Source: a virus. Taken from it: a stretch of DNA of 47,315 nucleotides. This document shows, one piece after another, positions 34,737 to 41,097 of the stretch. Below the pieces are notes generated by a model. The model was not told the DNA's origin. It did no database searches and worked only from the letters and a program-made list of their open reading frames with translations. Where the stretch lies: positions 14,482 to 61,796 of the IMG/VR virus record IMGVR_UViG_3300033148_001550. The stretch is one strand, 5' to 3'. Within the stretch, counting starts at the first letter, position 1, and each line of letters opens with the position of its first letter. The position numbers were made by a program, and so were the translations under genes.

Positions 34737-34762
34737 TTTAAATACTCTCTTTTGTGTGGTGT

Positions 34763-34855
34763 GAGCTGGTGCGCTGGGGGTATCGTGGGACGGCTTCCCT
34801 CGTCTGAGCGTGAAACGTGGGACGGCTGGAGCTGGTGCAGTTGGACGGCTGGAGC
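34763..34855 (+). repeat. GC-rich direct repeats GGACGGCT and GAGCTGGTGC
   Basis: GGACGGCT occurs at 34788, 34820 and 34843. CGTGGGACGGCT occurs at 34784 and 34816, GGACGGCTGGAGC at 34820 and 34843, and GAGCTGGTGC at 34763 and 34829. No reading frame explains them. Confidence 0.6.
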
Positions 34856-35016
34856 GGTCGCGGTGCGTGAGAAAAAACGCTAAAAAGTTGGAAAAAAATT
34901 TTTTGAAAGTAGGAATTTTTTTTTAAAAAAAATCAGTTTCTGTGGGCGTGGCGCGCGCGTGATATGATATATTACCCTCACCCCCTACATATCTAAACCG
35001 AAAAAATAATTTTCAC

Positions 35017-35024
35017 TATATTTG
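35017..35024 (+). promoter_or_regulatory. Bacteroidetes-type -7 box TATATTTG
   Basis: TATATTTG lies 24 bases before the ATG at 35049, at the right edge of the divergent control region. It would drive a single short gene that ends at a terminator. Confidence 0.5.
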
Positions 35025-35048
35025 TAGTTGAACTTTAAATAGGAAGCT

Positions 35049-35261
35049 ATGCATTATAAAAACTTAAACCCAAATGATTTTGTAAACGGACTTTATGTAA
35101 AGAACGGTAGACTAATTAACGATAGACCGGATTCAATGACTGGTATTCAAAAAGCGGCTTCTATAAAAAGAGCTGTAAAGAATGACAGACGCATTAATCA
35201 AATTGCAGAAGGTATTCAAGTTGCAGAAAACAAAAAGAAATTTAACGAATTGTATTTTTAA
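35049..35261 (+). CDS. small basic hypothetical protein (70 aa), monocistronic
   Basis: HYKNLNPNDFVNGLYVKNGR then a basic helix (IKRAVKNDRRINQIAEGIQV). It has its own promoter-like box and a strong terminator 23 bases after the stop, so it forms a single-gene unit. Its position opposite the early operon suggests a regulator, but no HTH is clear. Confidence 0.6.
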   Translation: MHYKNLNPNDFVNGLYVKNGRLINDRPDSMTGIQKAASIKRAVKNDRRINQIAEGIQVAENKKKFNELYF

Positions 35262-35283
35262 TATACCTTTATTTTGTTTTGTT

Positions 35284-35315
35284 AAAGAGAGAATCTTAAT
35301 AGGTTCTCTTTTTTT
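35284..35315 (+). terminator. rho-independent terminator after the 70-aa gene
   Basis: AGAGAATC (35288-35295) pairs with GGTTCTCT (35302-35309) around TTAATA. Four more base pairs can extend the base, and six T follow. Confidence 0.85.
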
Positions 35316-35333
35316 ATACCCAATGTATTATAA

Positions 35334-35433
35334 TCGACACTACTATGCTAACTAAAATAAAAATCGACATTTCATAACTAACTGATTTATAACTATTTAT
35401 ATTACTTTTTTTTAATAATGTCGAAAATGTCGA
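35334..35433. repeat. TGTCGA element cluster upstream of groEL, including copy B of the dispersed 14-mer
   Basis: This is part of the 311-base gene-free stretch 35262-35572. TCGACA (reverse TGTCGA) occurs at 35334 and 35364, and TGTCGA at 35419 and 35428. ATGTCGAAAATGTC at 35418-35431 equals 26641-26654. The rest of the gap is very AT-rich with ATATAT runs (35461-35490). Iteron-like, but short. Confidence 0.5.
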
Positions 35434-35509
35434 AAAAATAATAAATTTATACAGCAAAAAAAATATATATAATGTATAAAATATATATGCTGTGTATTGA
35501 TAATTTTTT

Positions 35510-35522
35510 ATGACATCGTCAT
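35510..35522. repeat. small palindrome ATGAC-ATC-GTCAT before groEL
   Basis: Perfect 5-bp arms, 23 bases upstream of the groEL -7 box, where an operator could act. It is unlike the CIRCE heat-shock operator (TTAGCACTC-N9-GAGTGCTAA), which is absent. Confidence 0.4.
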
Positions 35523-35544
35523 ATATTATTTTAAAAATAATTTG

Positions 35545-35552
35545 TATATTTG
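35545..35552 (+). promoter_or_regulatory. Bacteroidetes-type -7 box TATATTTG for the chaperonin operon
   Basis: TATATTTG 20 bases before the groEL ATG (35573). No TTTG at -33. It would start a transcript covering groEL, the 50-aa gene and groES. Confidence 0.5.
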
Positions 35553-35572
35553 TTTAAATTAAATTTATTAAA

Positions 35573-37189
35573 ATGAGCAACTATATCCCTAAAGATTTAT
35601 CTTTCGATGAATCAGCACGAGCAAGATTAATTTCTGGAATCACAAAAATTTCTAAAGCAGTTAAAAGTACGTTAGGCCCACGCGGTAAAACTGTTTTAAT
35701 TGAATCTCCTAATCACACAAACGGAATAACTATTACTAAAGACGGTGTTACTGTAGCTGAGTCAATAGCTTTATTAGATCCGGTAGAGAACTTATCTATA
35801 CAGATGATGAAGGATGCCGCCAGGCGAACCGCAAATGCTGCTGGTGATGGAACAACTACAGCTATTGTATTAACAGAAGCATTAATAAAGGCTGGTGAAG
35901 AACATATAACTTCAGACAATAATGTAACGGAGCTTGTTAGATATATAAAATCTCATATCCCTTTTTTGTTTGAAGCATTAAAAAAGTGTAGTAAACAAAT
36001 AAATGATGACAGACTTAAAGACGTTGCTACTATATCATCTAATAACGATTCGTTTTTGGGAGGTATAATTGCAGACGCTTATAAAAAAGTTGGTCGTAAT
36101 GGTATTGTAACAGTAGAAAATTCTATGAATCATGAAACTTATGCTACTATTACTAACGGAATAAAAGTAGCCAGAGGTTACTCTTCTAATTTATTTATAA
36201 CAAATCAAAAAAACGACGAGTGTATTTTAGAGGATGTTCTTATATTAGTATGTGACCAAGAGATAAGCAACATACTTCAAATAGAGAATGTGCTAAAACC
36301 TATAATACAACAAAACAAAAAACTTCTCATCATTGGTTCTTGCTCTACCAATGTTGTGAATACCCTAGCAGCAAACGTAGTGCGTAACGGACTTAAGCTA
36401 TGTAATATTATACCGCCTAACTTTGGCTATAAACAACACGAGCTTATGCAAGACATTGCGTTGTCTGTTGGGGGAAAGTATTTTTCAGAAAAAACTGGAG
36501 ATGATTTGAGCTTGATAACTATGAGTGACCTTGGTCATGCTGATAAAATTATTGCTGGTAAAAACCAAACAGTAATAATTAAGAGCGATCAAATGACAAG
36601 TGAGATAGAAAAACGAATAGCAGAGCTTAGAGTTCAGCAAGAAAATACAGATATAGTTTCAGATAGAGAGTTTATAAACGAAAGAATAGCAAGCTTGTCT
36701 GGTTCTATAGGCGCTATATATGTAGGAGGTAACTCTGATGTAGAGCAAAAAGAAAAATTTGACCGCGTTGAAGACGCGGTGTGTGCAGTGCGTTCCGCAC
36801 TGGAAGAAGGAATAGTAGCCGGAGCAGGGTTGTCACTTTTCTATGTTTCTGAGTTATTAGGGTCTAATGGAAAGGGTAATAAAGATTTTGAAACAGCTAT
36901 TAAAATTTTAAAGCAAGCATTGAAAATACCGCTACTTCAAATATTAGAGAACGCTGGATTAGATTTTAAAGAATGTTACTCAAAAGCGCTTAACTCAAAG
37001 TCGAAAAAAATCAGTAATTTTAAAGGTTATGATGTTAAGAACGAAAAGTATGGAGATATGTTTAAGATGGGTGTAATCGATCCTTTAAAAGTAACTAAGA
37101 CAGCGCTACAAAACTCCATAAGCGTATCTACTACAATATTAACAACTAACGCAATAGTAACACACGCAAGAGTAGAAGATGGAAAGTAA
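35573..37189 (+). CDS. groEL: phage-encoded GroEL-type chaperonin (538 aa)
   Basis: A full-length group I chaperonin, against about 548 residues in E. coli. The ATP site is intact: TLGPRGKTVLIE (33-44), ITKDGVTVAESI (D57), GDGTTTAIVLTEAL (91-104, D92) and FDRVEDAVCAVRSALEEG (D401, the catalytic Asp equivalent). The apical domain keeps RGYSSNLFIT and EISNI, but the usual PGFGDRRK is PPNFGYKQH. The C-terminus stops at ARVEDGK, without the flexible Gly-Gly-Met tail. It should form a ring that folds phage proteins with ATP and its GroES. It is followed by an overlapping 50-aa gene and then groES, the reverse of the usual bacterial order. The divergent apical residues suggest special substrates. 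Confidence 0.95.
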   Translation: MSNYIPKDLSFDESARARLISGITKISKAVKSTLGPRGKTVLIESPNHTNGITITKDGVTVAESIALLDPVENLSIQMMKDAARRTANAAGDGTTTAIVLTEALIKAGEEHITSDNNVTELVRYIKSHIPFLFEALKKCSKQINDDRLKDVATISSNNDSFLGGIIADAYKKVGRNGIVTVENSMNHETYATITNGIKVARGYSSNLFITNQKNDECILEDVLILVCDQEISNILQIENVLKPIIQQNKKLLIIGSCSTNVVNTLAANVVRNGLKLCNIIPPNFGYKQHELMQDIALSVGGKYFSEKTGDDLSLITMSDLGHADKIIAGKNQTVIIKSDQMTSEIEKRIAELRVQQENTDIVSDREFINERIASLSGSIGAIYVGGNSDVEQKEKFDRVEDAVCAVRSALEEGIVAGAGLSLFYVSELLGSNGKGNKDFETAIKILKQALKIPLLQILENAGLDFKECYSKALNSKSKKISNFKGYDVKNEKYGDMFKMGVIDPLKVTKTALQNSISVSTTILTTNAIVTHARVEDGK

Positions 37190-37331
37190 GATAGAAAAAT
37201 ATGTAAGAACTCATTATCCTAAAATATTTAAGGATAAACCAGTTATTATAATGGAAAACGATGTTGTTTATTTTGTTTCCACACACAAAGACTCTTCTCC
37301 AATAGTTATAAATAAAAAATCAATAGAATGA
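37179..37331 (+). CDS. small protein encoded between groEL and groES (50 aa)
   Basis: MESKIEKYVRTHYPKIFKDK, then PVIIMENDVVYFVSTHKDSS and a polar end. It overlaps the groEL stop by 11 bases and the groES start by 4 (ATGA), so the three genes are translationally coupled. A strand-rich centre (VIIMENDVVYFVS) suggests a tiny beta domain. I know no such gene in chaperonin operons. It may be a chaperonin cofactor or simply a passenger. Confidence 0.68.
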   Translation: MESKIEKYVRTHYPKIFKDKPVIIMENDVVYFVSTHKDSSPIVINKKSIE

Positions 37332-37585
37332 AACCAGTAGGAAAATACATAATTATAAAAACTATTGCTGAAGAAATAAAATCTTCTTCCGGACTTTTAC
37401 TTTCAGCCACAGACGTAGGAGAGTTTAGGTATAAAAAAGGAATAATAGTTAAGCCAGGCACAGATGTTAATGTTGTAGATACAGACGACTTAATATATTA
37501 CGATAAAAATGCAGGGCATTCTATGATTATAAATCAAGAAACGTATACTATTATATCAGAAAGAGATGTTGTAATAGTTTTATAA
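37328..37585 (+). CDS. groES: GroES-type co-chaperonin (85 aa)
   Basis: KPVGKYIIIKTIAEEIKSSS, then GLLLS gives strand 1 and the mobile loop (about 14-26) that docks on GroEL. RYKKGIIVKPGTDVNVVDTD and LIYYDKNAGHSM form the beta-barrel, and IISERDVVIVL is the closing strand (usual cpn10 'i.E.dIla'). It is shorter than bacterial GroES (about 95), with a trimmed roof loop. It would cap the phage GroEL, and perhaps the host one. Coupled to the gene before by ATGA. Confidence 0.9.
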   Translation: MKPVGKYIIIKTIAEEIKSSSGLLLSATDVGEFRYKKGIIVKPGTDVNVVDTDDLIYYDKNAGHSMIINQETYTIISERDVVIVL

Positions 37586-37592
37586 TTTTATT

Positions 37593-37751
37593 ATGTCTAA
37601 AAAAAAGCCAAAAAAAAGAAACAAAAAATACACAGGTTCAGCCAATAAAGAGATTAAAAACAACCCCTCCCCTTTTTTTAATAAGCACGCGGTAGTAGGT
37701 AAGGTGTCTTCTTCTAAAGCATCTCAAATGGGCAGGCGAAGAAAAGTTTAA
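37593..37751 (+). CDS. small Lys/Arg-rich protein (52 aa)
   Basis: MSKKKPKKRNKKYTGSANKE, then NNPSPFFNKHAVVG and a basic end MGRRRKV. It starts 8 bases after groES, so it may be on the same transcript. Its stop overlaps the stop of a leftward gene (37748-37751). It belongs to the group of very basic small proteins in this arm. Confidence 0.62.
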   Translation: MSKKKPKKRNKKYTGSANKEIKNNPSPFFNKHAVVGKVSSSKASQMGRRRKV

Positions 37752-38209
37752 GACTTAATTTCTTTATTAATTTCTTTTATCATGTTTCTGTATACCTTAT
37801 CCATATAACTAGCATCATGCCTAAATAGAGGATTGGTTTGTGAAGATTCGGATATTTCTTCTCCGTTTAATTTTTTGTATATATTATTTATTGCTCTTTT
37901 AGCTTTGTATGTAAGTTCGTATAAAGTTGTTTCAGAGCCTTTTCTTTTTCTCCACACATGAATCCATTCTCTTTTTAATAAACTAGAAAACCTATTAACA
38001 TCCCAAGACATTATTTCTCCATATTCTTTAAACTGACTTTTATTGAATATTTGTTCGCTGTATAAGAAGAAAAGCATATCTAAGTCTGGAGTGCTTAGTT
38101 CGTATTTAGCTTTAGCCCAGTATCTTATGACCCTCCAGTATTTTAAAAAGTCATTATCTGGTGGAGTTCTTGTAGTATTCTTTCGAGGATACACACCTTT
38201 AAATTTCAT
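37748..38209 (-). CDS. putative winged-helix DNA-binding protein (153 aa), lone leftward gene
   Basis: After KFKGVYPRKNTTRTPPDNDF, helices about 22-110 (ELSTPDLDMLFFLYSEQIFN; MSWDVNRFSSLLKREWIHVW; TTLYELTYKAKRAINNIY) have the layout of a MarR-like winged helix: helix, HTH pair, then a basic wing before a Leu/Tyr strand. The C-terminus keeps NPLFRHDASYMDKVYRNMI. It is the only leftward gene in this arm and faces away from the promoter of the basic-protein array, the usual place for a local regulator. The HTH call is by eye. Confidence 0.55.
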   Translation of the reverse strand: MKFKGVYPRKNTTRTPPDNDFLKYWRVIRYWAKAKYELSTPDLDMLFFLYSEQIFNKSQFKEYGEIMSWDVNRFSSLLKREWIHVWRKRKGSETTLYELTYKAKRAINNIYKKLNGEEISESSQTNPLFRHDASYMDKVYRNMIKEINKEIKS

Positions 38210-38222
38210 TGAATTAAATTCT

Positions 38223-38230
38223 TATCTTTG
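38223..38230 (+). promoter_or_regulatory. Bacteroidetes-type -7 box TATCTTTG for the basic-protein array
   Basis: TATCTTTG lies in the 57-base divergent gap between the winged-helix gene and the ATG at 38267, leaving a leader of about 35 bases. An ATTG lies about 14 bases upstream. Confidence 0.5.
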
Positions 38231-38266
38231 TGTAAATATAAAACTAATTTTTTAAAACTTTATAAT

Positions 38267-38665
38267 ATGGCGAGAATGAGTAAGACTGCGGCTAAGTCTG
38301 CTGCTAAAAAAACAGCAAGAGCAAAAAAGCTTGCAGCAAAGGGTAAGACTAAAAGAGCTAAAAGAGTTGCAGCTAGAGCAGCAAAGATTAAAAAAACAGG
38401 CAAAACTGGAGCAGGTAGAGCTATTGTAAAGGGTAAAAACGTTGCAAATAAAGTAAAAAAGAAAGTTGACAAAATTAAAGGAAGCAAGCTGGGTAAAATC
38501 GCAAAGGCTGGATACGATGTTTATAAAAACGTCAAAAGCGGTAGAATTAGCGGAGCTGCTAAAGCTGTAGGTAATGTAGCTAAAGCTGTTACAGCAAAAA
38601 GATCTTATCCTAAAAAGAAGGTAGTTAAAAAAACACCAGCAAGAAGACTAAGAAAAAACAGTTAA
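38267..38665 (+). CDS. Lys/Ala-rich histone-H1-like protein (132 aa)
   Basis: Start at ATG 38267 (MARMSKTAAKSAAKKTARAK), after the promoter; an earlier in-frame ATG at 38228 lies inside the promoter box. About a third Lys/Arg and a quarter Ala, with KRAKRVAARAAKIKK, a Gly-rich KTGKTGAGRAIVKG turn and a KKKVVKKTPARR end. This composition is that of bacterial H1-like DNA-binding proteins. It would bind DNA or RNA through charge. No acidic partner domain. First of a run of similar genes. Confidence 0.72.
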   Translation: MARMSKTAAKSAAKKTARAKKLAAKGKTKRAKRVAARAAKIKKTGKTGAGRAIVKGKNVANKVKKKVDKIKGSKLGKIAKAGYDVYKNVKSGRISGAAKAVGNVAKAVTAKRSYPKKKVVKKTPARRLRKNS

Positions 38666-38685
38666 TAATTTAAAAATAAATAATC

Positions 38686-39021
38686 ATGCCACAAGGAAAA
38701 GGAACGTACGGAACAAAAGTAGGTAGACCGCCATCAAAAAAAGCTGCTCGTAAAGGAAAAGCTATTGATAGAAAAAAGAAAAAAATAGCTAAAGCCAATA
38801 AGGTTATTAGTAAGGGTTCAAAAAAACTATTAAAAGAGCTAGGCCCTGCTAAGTATAAAAAACTTAGAACAACAAAGGGGATGAAGTTAAGCTCTGGACA
38901 AAAAAGAACTGTGTCTAAAGTAAACAAAGCTTCTAAAAAAGTGGCAAGAAAAACAAAAGCTATTGCTAGAAAAGTTTTAAAAATGAGTAAAGGAGCAAAG
39001 TCTTCAAAGTATAAAAAATAA
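38686..39021 (+). CDS. basic Lys-rich protein with MPQGKGTYGTKVGRPP start (111 aa)
   Basis: The N-terminal PQGKGTYGTKVGRPPSKK is a distinct motif of a sort I associate with small basic phage proteins. The rest is Lys-rich helix with LLKELGPAKYKKLRTTKGMK in the middle. Probably binds nucleic acid or sits in the virion. Confidence 0.65.
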   Translation: MPQGKGTYGTKVGRPPSKKAARKGKAIDRKKKKIAKANKVISKGSKKLLKELGPAKYKKLRTTKGMKLSSGQKRTVSKVNKASKKVARKTKAIARKVLKMSKGAKSSKYKK

Positions 39022-39044
39022 ACTAACCCAAAAAACCATAAGAT

Positions 39045-39287
39045 ATGTCACGATATGATAGGCTCATGCGAAGAGCGGATAGAAAAAGTGCAAAAGCTTC
39101 TAAACTAAGAAGCAAAGGAAAATTTAAAAGAGCTGAAAGAAAGTCAGATAAGGCAAGAAAGCTTAGAAGTAAAGCAAGAGGAATTACTTGCGGAAGAGGA
39201 GCAAGACCTGTAAGAAACAGAAGCGGAAGGGTTACTGGATGTGCGGTTAATAAGCCTAAAAGAAGATCAAGAAGAAGAAGAAGATAG
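39045..39287 (+). CDS. Arg/Lys-rich protein with two Cys (80 aa)
   Basis: YDRLMRRADRKSAKASKLRS, then a repeat KFKRAERKSDKARKLRS. The segment GITCGRGARPVRNRSGRVTG then C has a Cys pair that could bind metal or form a disulfide. It ends in a run of Arg (RRSRRRRR). It lies 2 bases before the next gene. Nucleic-acid binding likely. Confidence 0.65.
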   Translation: MSRYDRLMRRADRKSAKASKLRSKGKFKRAERKSDKARKLRSKARGITCGRGARPVRNRSGRVTGCAVNKPKRRSRRRRR

Positions 39288-39289
39288 TT

Positions 39290-39502
39290 ATGGCAGACAA
39301 AAAAACTTGTGCGGAAAAATTTCCTAAAGACAAAACTAAGCGTAAAAAATGCATGATACAAACTAAAAGTAAAAATAGTTTGGAAAGAGCGAGTAGAATA
39401 CAAAAAGCTAAGGAGAGAAAGTCAAGGAAAAAAACAAAAGCAGGGAAAGTGTTAAAAAAAGTTGGCAAAGTTCTAAGTAGGTTTGATGGAACATGGAACT
39501 AA
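39290..39502 (+). CDS. Lys-rich small protein (70 aa)
   Basis: ADKKTCAEKFPKDKTKRKKC has a spaced Cys pair, followed by helical basic sequence and KVGKVLSRFDGTWN. Member of the basic array. Confidence 0.6.
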   Translation: MADKKTCAEKFPKDKTKRKKCMIQTKSKNSLERASRIQKAKERKSRKKTKAGKVLKKVGKVLSRFDGTWN

Positions 39503-39523
39503 ATTGCTAATGTTTTTTATTAT

Positions 39524-39531
39524 TATATTTG
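39524..39531 (+). promoter_or_regulatory. Bacteroidetes-type -7 box TATATTTG inside the basic array
   Basis: TATATTTG 31 bases before the ATG at 39562, with an ATTG about 17 bases upstream (39503-39506), the best -33-like spacing among these boxes. It would split the array into two transcripts. Confidence 0.5.
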
Positions 39532-39561
39532 TAAATAGTTATTAATTTAAAAAATTCAATC

Positions 39562-39756
39562 ATGAAACAAGGTTATAATGCAAGACTAGACGAGTCTTTA
39601 GGAGCTAGACATGGAAAAAAATCTCAATCTTTTAAAAGCAGAAGAGATGAAAGTAAAGCTATGTCAAAGAAAATGTACAAGCACGCTTATGGTGCTGACA
39701 AATCAATGTCATACAGACATTCATCTACTTGGAAAACTCACGATTATTTAAAATAA
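39562..39756 (+). CDS. small basic His/Ser-rich protein (64 aa)
   Basis: KQGYNARLDESLGARHGKKS, QSFKSRRDESKAMSKKMYKH and YRHSSTWKTHDYLK. Polar, with repeated DES-A/RR patterns. It follows its own promoter-like box. Family not recognised. Confidence 0.6.
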   Translation: MKQGYNARLDESLGARHGKKSQSFKSRRDESKAMSKKMYKHAYGADKSMSYRHSSTWKTHDYLK

Positions 39757-39760
39757 TATT

Positions 39761-40033
39761 ATGAGTTTTAAAAAAGTAGCGGCAAAAATTGCAAAAAAAG
39801 GAGGTTACTCAAAAAAAGCAGCCTCTGCTATTTTGGCTTCAGCTTCAAGAAAAGCGAGTGCTAAAGCTAAAAAGAAAAACCCTAAACTAAAAAAGGTAAA
39901 GGGTAAGGCTAAAAGGAGCAGTGCGCTAAGCCAATCTGTAACCAAAAGATACCCTCGTAAAGCTGCTGCTGTAAATGCAAGAATAAAAGCCGGTAGAGGA
40001 AAAGGCTCTAAGGGCGGCTTTAAGAGAAAGTAA
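39761..40033 (+). CDS. Lys/Ala-rich histone-like protein (90 aa)
   Basis: FKKVAAKIAKKGGYSKKAAS then AILASASRKASAKAKKKNPK. It starts with a helix pair 'KIAKKGGYSKKAASAILA' of a type seen in small phage and host proteins, then H1-like basic repeats and GKGSKGGFKRK. Likely binds DNA. Confidence 0.65.
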   Translation: MSFKKVAAKIAKKGGYSKKAASAILASASRKASAKAKKKNPKLKKVKGKAKRSSALSQSVTKRYPRKAAAVNARIKAGRGKGSKGGFKRK

Positions 40034-40048
40034 TTTAAATTAAATATA

Positions 40049-40216
40049 ATGGCAAAAAAGAAAGTAGTCAAAAAAACCGCTTCTAAATTAAAGAAGCCAG
40101 TAAAAAAAGAAGTAGTTAAAAAACACGATAAAACAAAACCTGTTGAGGTTAATTTAAAAGAAACCGTTCAGCATGTTAAAGTTTATCCAAAATACAATCC
40201 TTTAAGACATGGGTAA
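40049..40216 (+). CDS. small Lys/Val-rich protein (55 aa)
   Basis: MAKKKVVKKTASKLKKPVKK, then EVVKKHDKTKPVEVNLKETV and VKVYPKYNPLRHG. Its end overlaps the next gene by 8 bases. Member of the basic array. Confidence 0.58.
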   Translation: MAKKKVVKKTASKLKKPVKKEVVKKHDKTKPVEVNLKETVQHVKVYPKYNPLRHG

Positions 40217-40352
40217 ATTATTTATAAAAATAGGACAGTGGATGCAAGTTCAGTGGTGTAAATTTCAATGTTGGTGGAACGCTATACTTTTATGTATAAG
40301 TTTTAAGAATGTTGAAAAATGCCCTAACAAATTTTGCACTTGTAAAAAATAA
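40209..40352 (+). CDS. small Cys/Trp-rich protein (47 aa)
   Basis: MGKLFIKIGQWMQVQWCKFQ, then CWWNAILLC and a CPNKFCTC end. Six Cys (17, 21, 29, 38, 43, 45) and four Trp in 47 residues. This could be a membrane-associated or metal-binding peptide. It overlaps the preceding gene by 8 bases. Not recognised. Confidence 0.55.
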   Translation: MGKLFIKIGQWMQVQWCKFQCWWNAILLCISFKNVEKCPNKFCTCKK

Positions 40353-40355
40353 TAT

Positions 40356-40535
40356 ATGAAAACTAGTAAATCAAAAAACATTAGATCTAGAGGATTTGGT
40401 GACACTGTTCACAAAGTAGCGCACGCTGTAGGTGCGCATCATGTAGCCAAAGCTTATGAAAAAGCAACAGGTAAACCCTGTGGGTGCAGCGAAAGGAGAG
40501 ATTCTTTAAATAGAAAATTTCCATACAGCAAGTAA
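40356..40535 (+). CDS. small protein with CGCSERRDSLNRKFPY motif (59 aa)
   Basis: GFGDTVHKVAHAVGAHHVAK gives a short helix pair, then PCGCSERRDSLNRKFPYSK. The C-G-C-x-x-R-R-x-x-L-N-x-x-F-P-Y end is a motif I have seen in small phage-associated proteins. It may bind metal through the Cys pair. Starts 4 bases after the previous stop. Confidence 0.62.
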   Translation: MKTSKSKNIRSRGFGDTVHKVAHAVGAHHVAKAYEKATGKPCGCSERRDSLNRKFPYSK

Positions 40536-40563
40536 GAGATTTTTAACCCTCAAATAAAAAAAA

Positions 40564-41088
40564 ATGGCATATCCAAAAATTACCGTTAATACCGGTTTAA
40601 CAGAATCGCTTATAGCAAGTGATACTATTTTAATACCAGCACCTGGTATTGAAACTATTACAGGAACAACTACAGCAACTACTGCTAATAAATTAGTAGA
40701 CGTAGGAGCTGATTTTAGCTCTGTTAGAGTAAACGACGTAGTTTATAACACTTCAGACAACACCTCAGCTTTAGTTACAGAAGTAGAAACCTCTACAATT
40801 TTAGTTTTAAGCGCAGATATATTTACCTCTCCAGAAAATTATAAAATATTCTTAAACAATGGTGCTTCTTTAGATTCTTCAGAAGGATGCTTGTTATATG
40901 TAGGAAGCAGTGAATCAACAATGACAGTAGCAACTTCTTTTGTTGATGTTAAGGTAAAAACAACCGCTGGTAGTATAGTAACATTTAGTAATTTTCCTGT
41001 AGGAGATTATTTACCTGTTCAAGTATTACAATTATATAAAACTGGTACAGACGCTGCGGCTCAAAATAATTGTGTAGGAATCTGGTAA
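40564..41088 (+). CDS. beta-rich virion decoration-type protein (174 aa)
   Basis: All-beta, Thr/Ser/Val-rich: AYPKITVNTGLTESLIASDT, then a module at about 40-95 (LVDVGADF, VRVNDVVYNTSDNTSALVTE, NYKIF), and a C-terminal part YLPVQVLQLYKTGTDAA, then CVGIW. The module resembles the insert in the connector-type protein at 277. It could be a head decoration or fibre-base protein. Location after the basic array and before envelope genes. Confidence 0.6.
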   Translation: MAYPKITVNTGLTESLIASDTILIPAPGIETITGTTTATTANKLVDVGADFSSVRVNDVVYNTSDNTSALVTEVETSTILVLSADIFTSPENYKIFLNNGASLDSSEGCLLYVGSSESTMTVATSFVDVKVKTTAGSIVTFSNFPVGDYLPVQVLQLYKTGTDAAAQNNCVGIW

Positions 41089-41097
41089 TATAAAAAA

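Larger units (their letters stand above)
34532..35016. other. divergent non-coding control region, origin candidate
   Basis: About 490 bases without a gene between the outward-facing leftward and rightward promoters. It contains an 8-bp-arm palindrome (34620-34638), a 16-bp palindrome bracketed by direct repeats (34701-34736), a GC-rich repeat island (34763-34870, about two thirds G+C in places), A/T runs (34873-34932) and a GCGCGCGCG tract near 34953. It is likely to hold operators and perhaps the replication origin or a structured RNA. Confidence 0.55.

Noticed and set aside
34741-34980. tRNA or known small RNA in the GC-rich island
   Set aside because: No cloverleaf with an anticodon arm or T-loop consensus could be drawn; left as an unexplained structured region.
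35510-35522. CIRCE-type heat-shock operator before groEL
   Set aside because: The small palindrome there does not match TTAGCACTC-N9-GAGTGCTAA; control must differ from host HrcA.
38228-38266. Longer start for the H1-like protein
   Set aside because: The upstream ATG lies within the TATCTTTG box and would add a 13-residue stretch unlike the rest; the ATG at 38267 fits a normal leader.
38260-40071. Minus-strand frames opposite the basic genes
   Set aside because: Phe/Leu-rich products are the mirror of Lys-rich codons; they are shadows.
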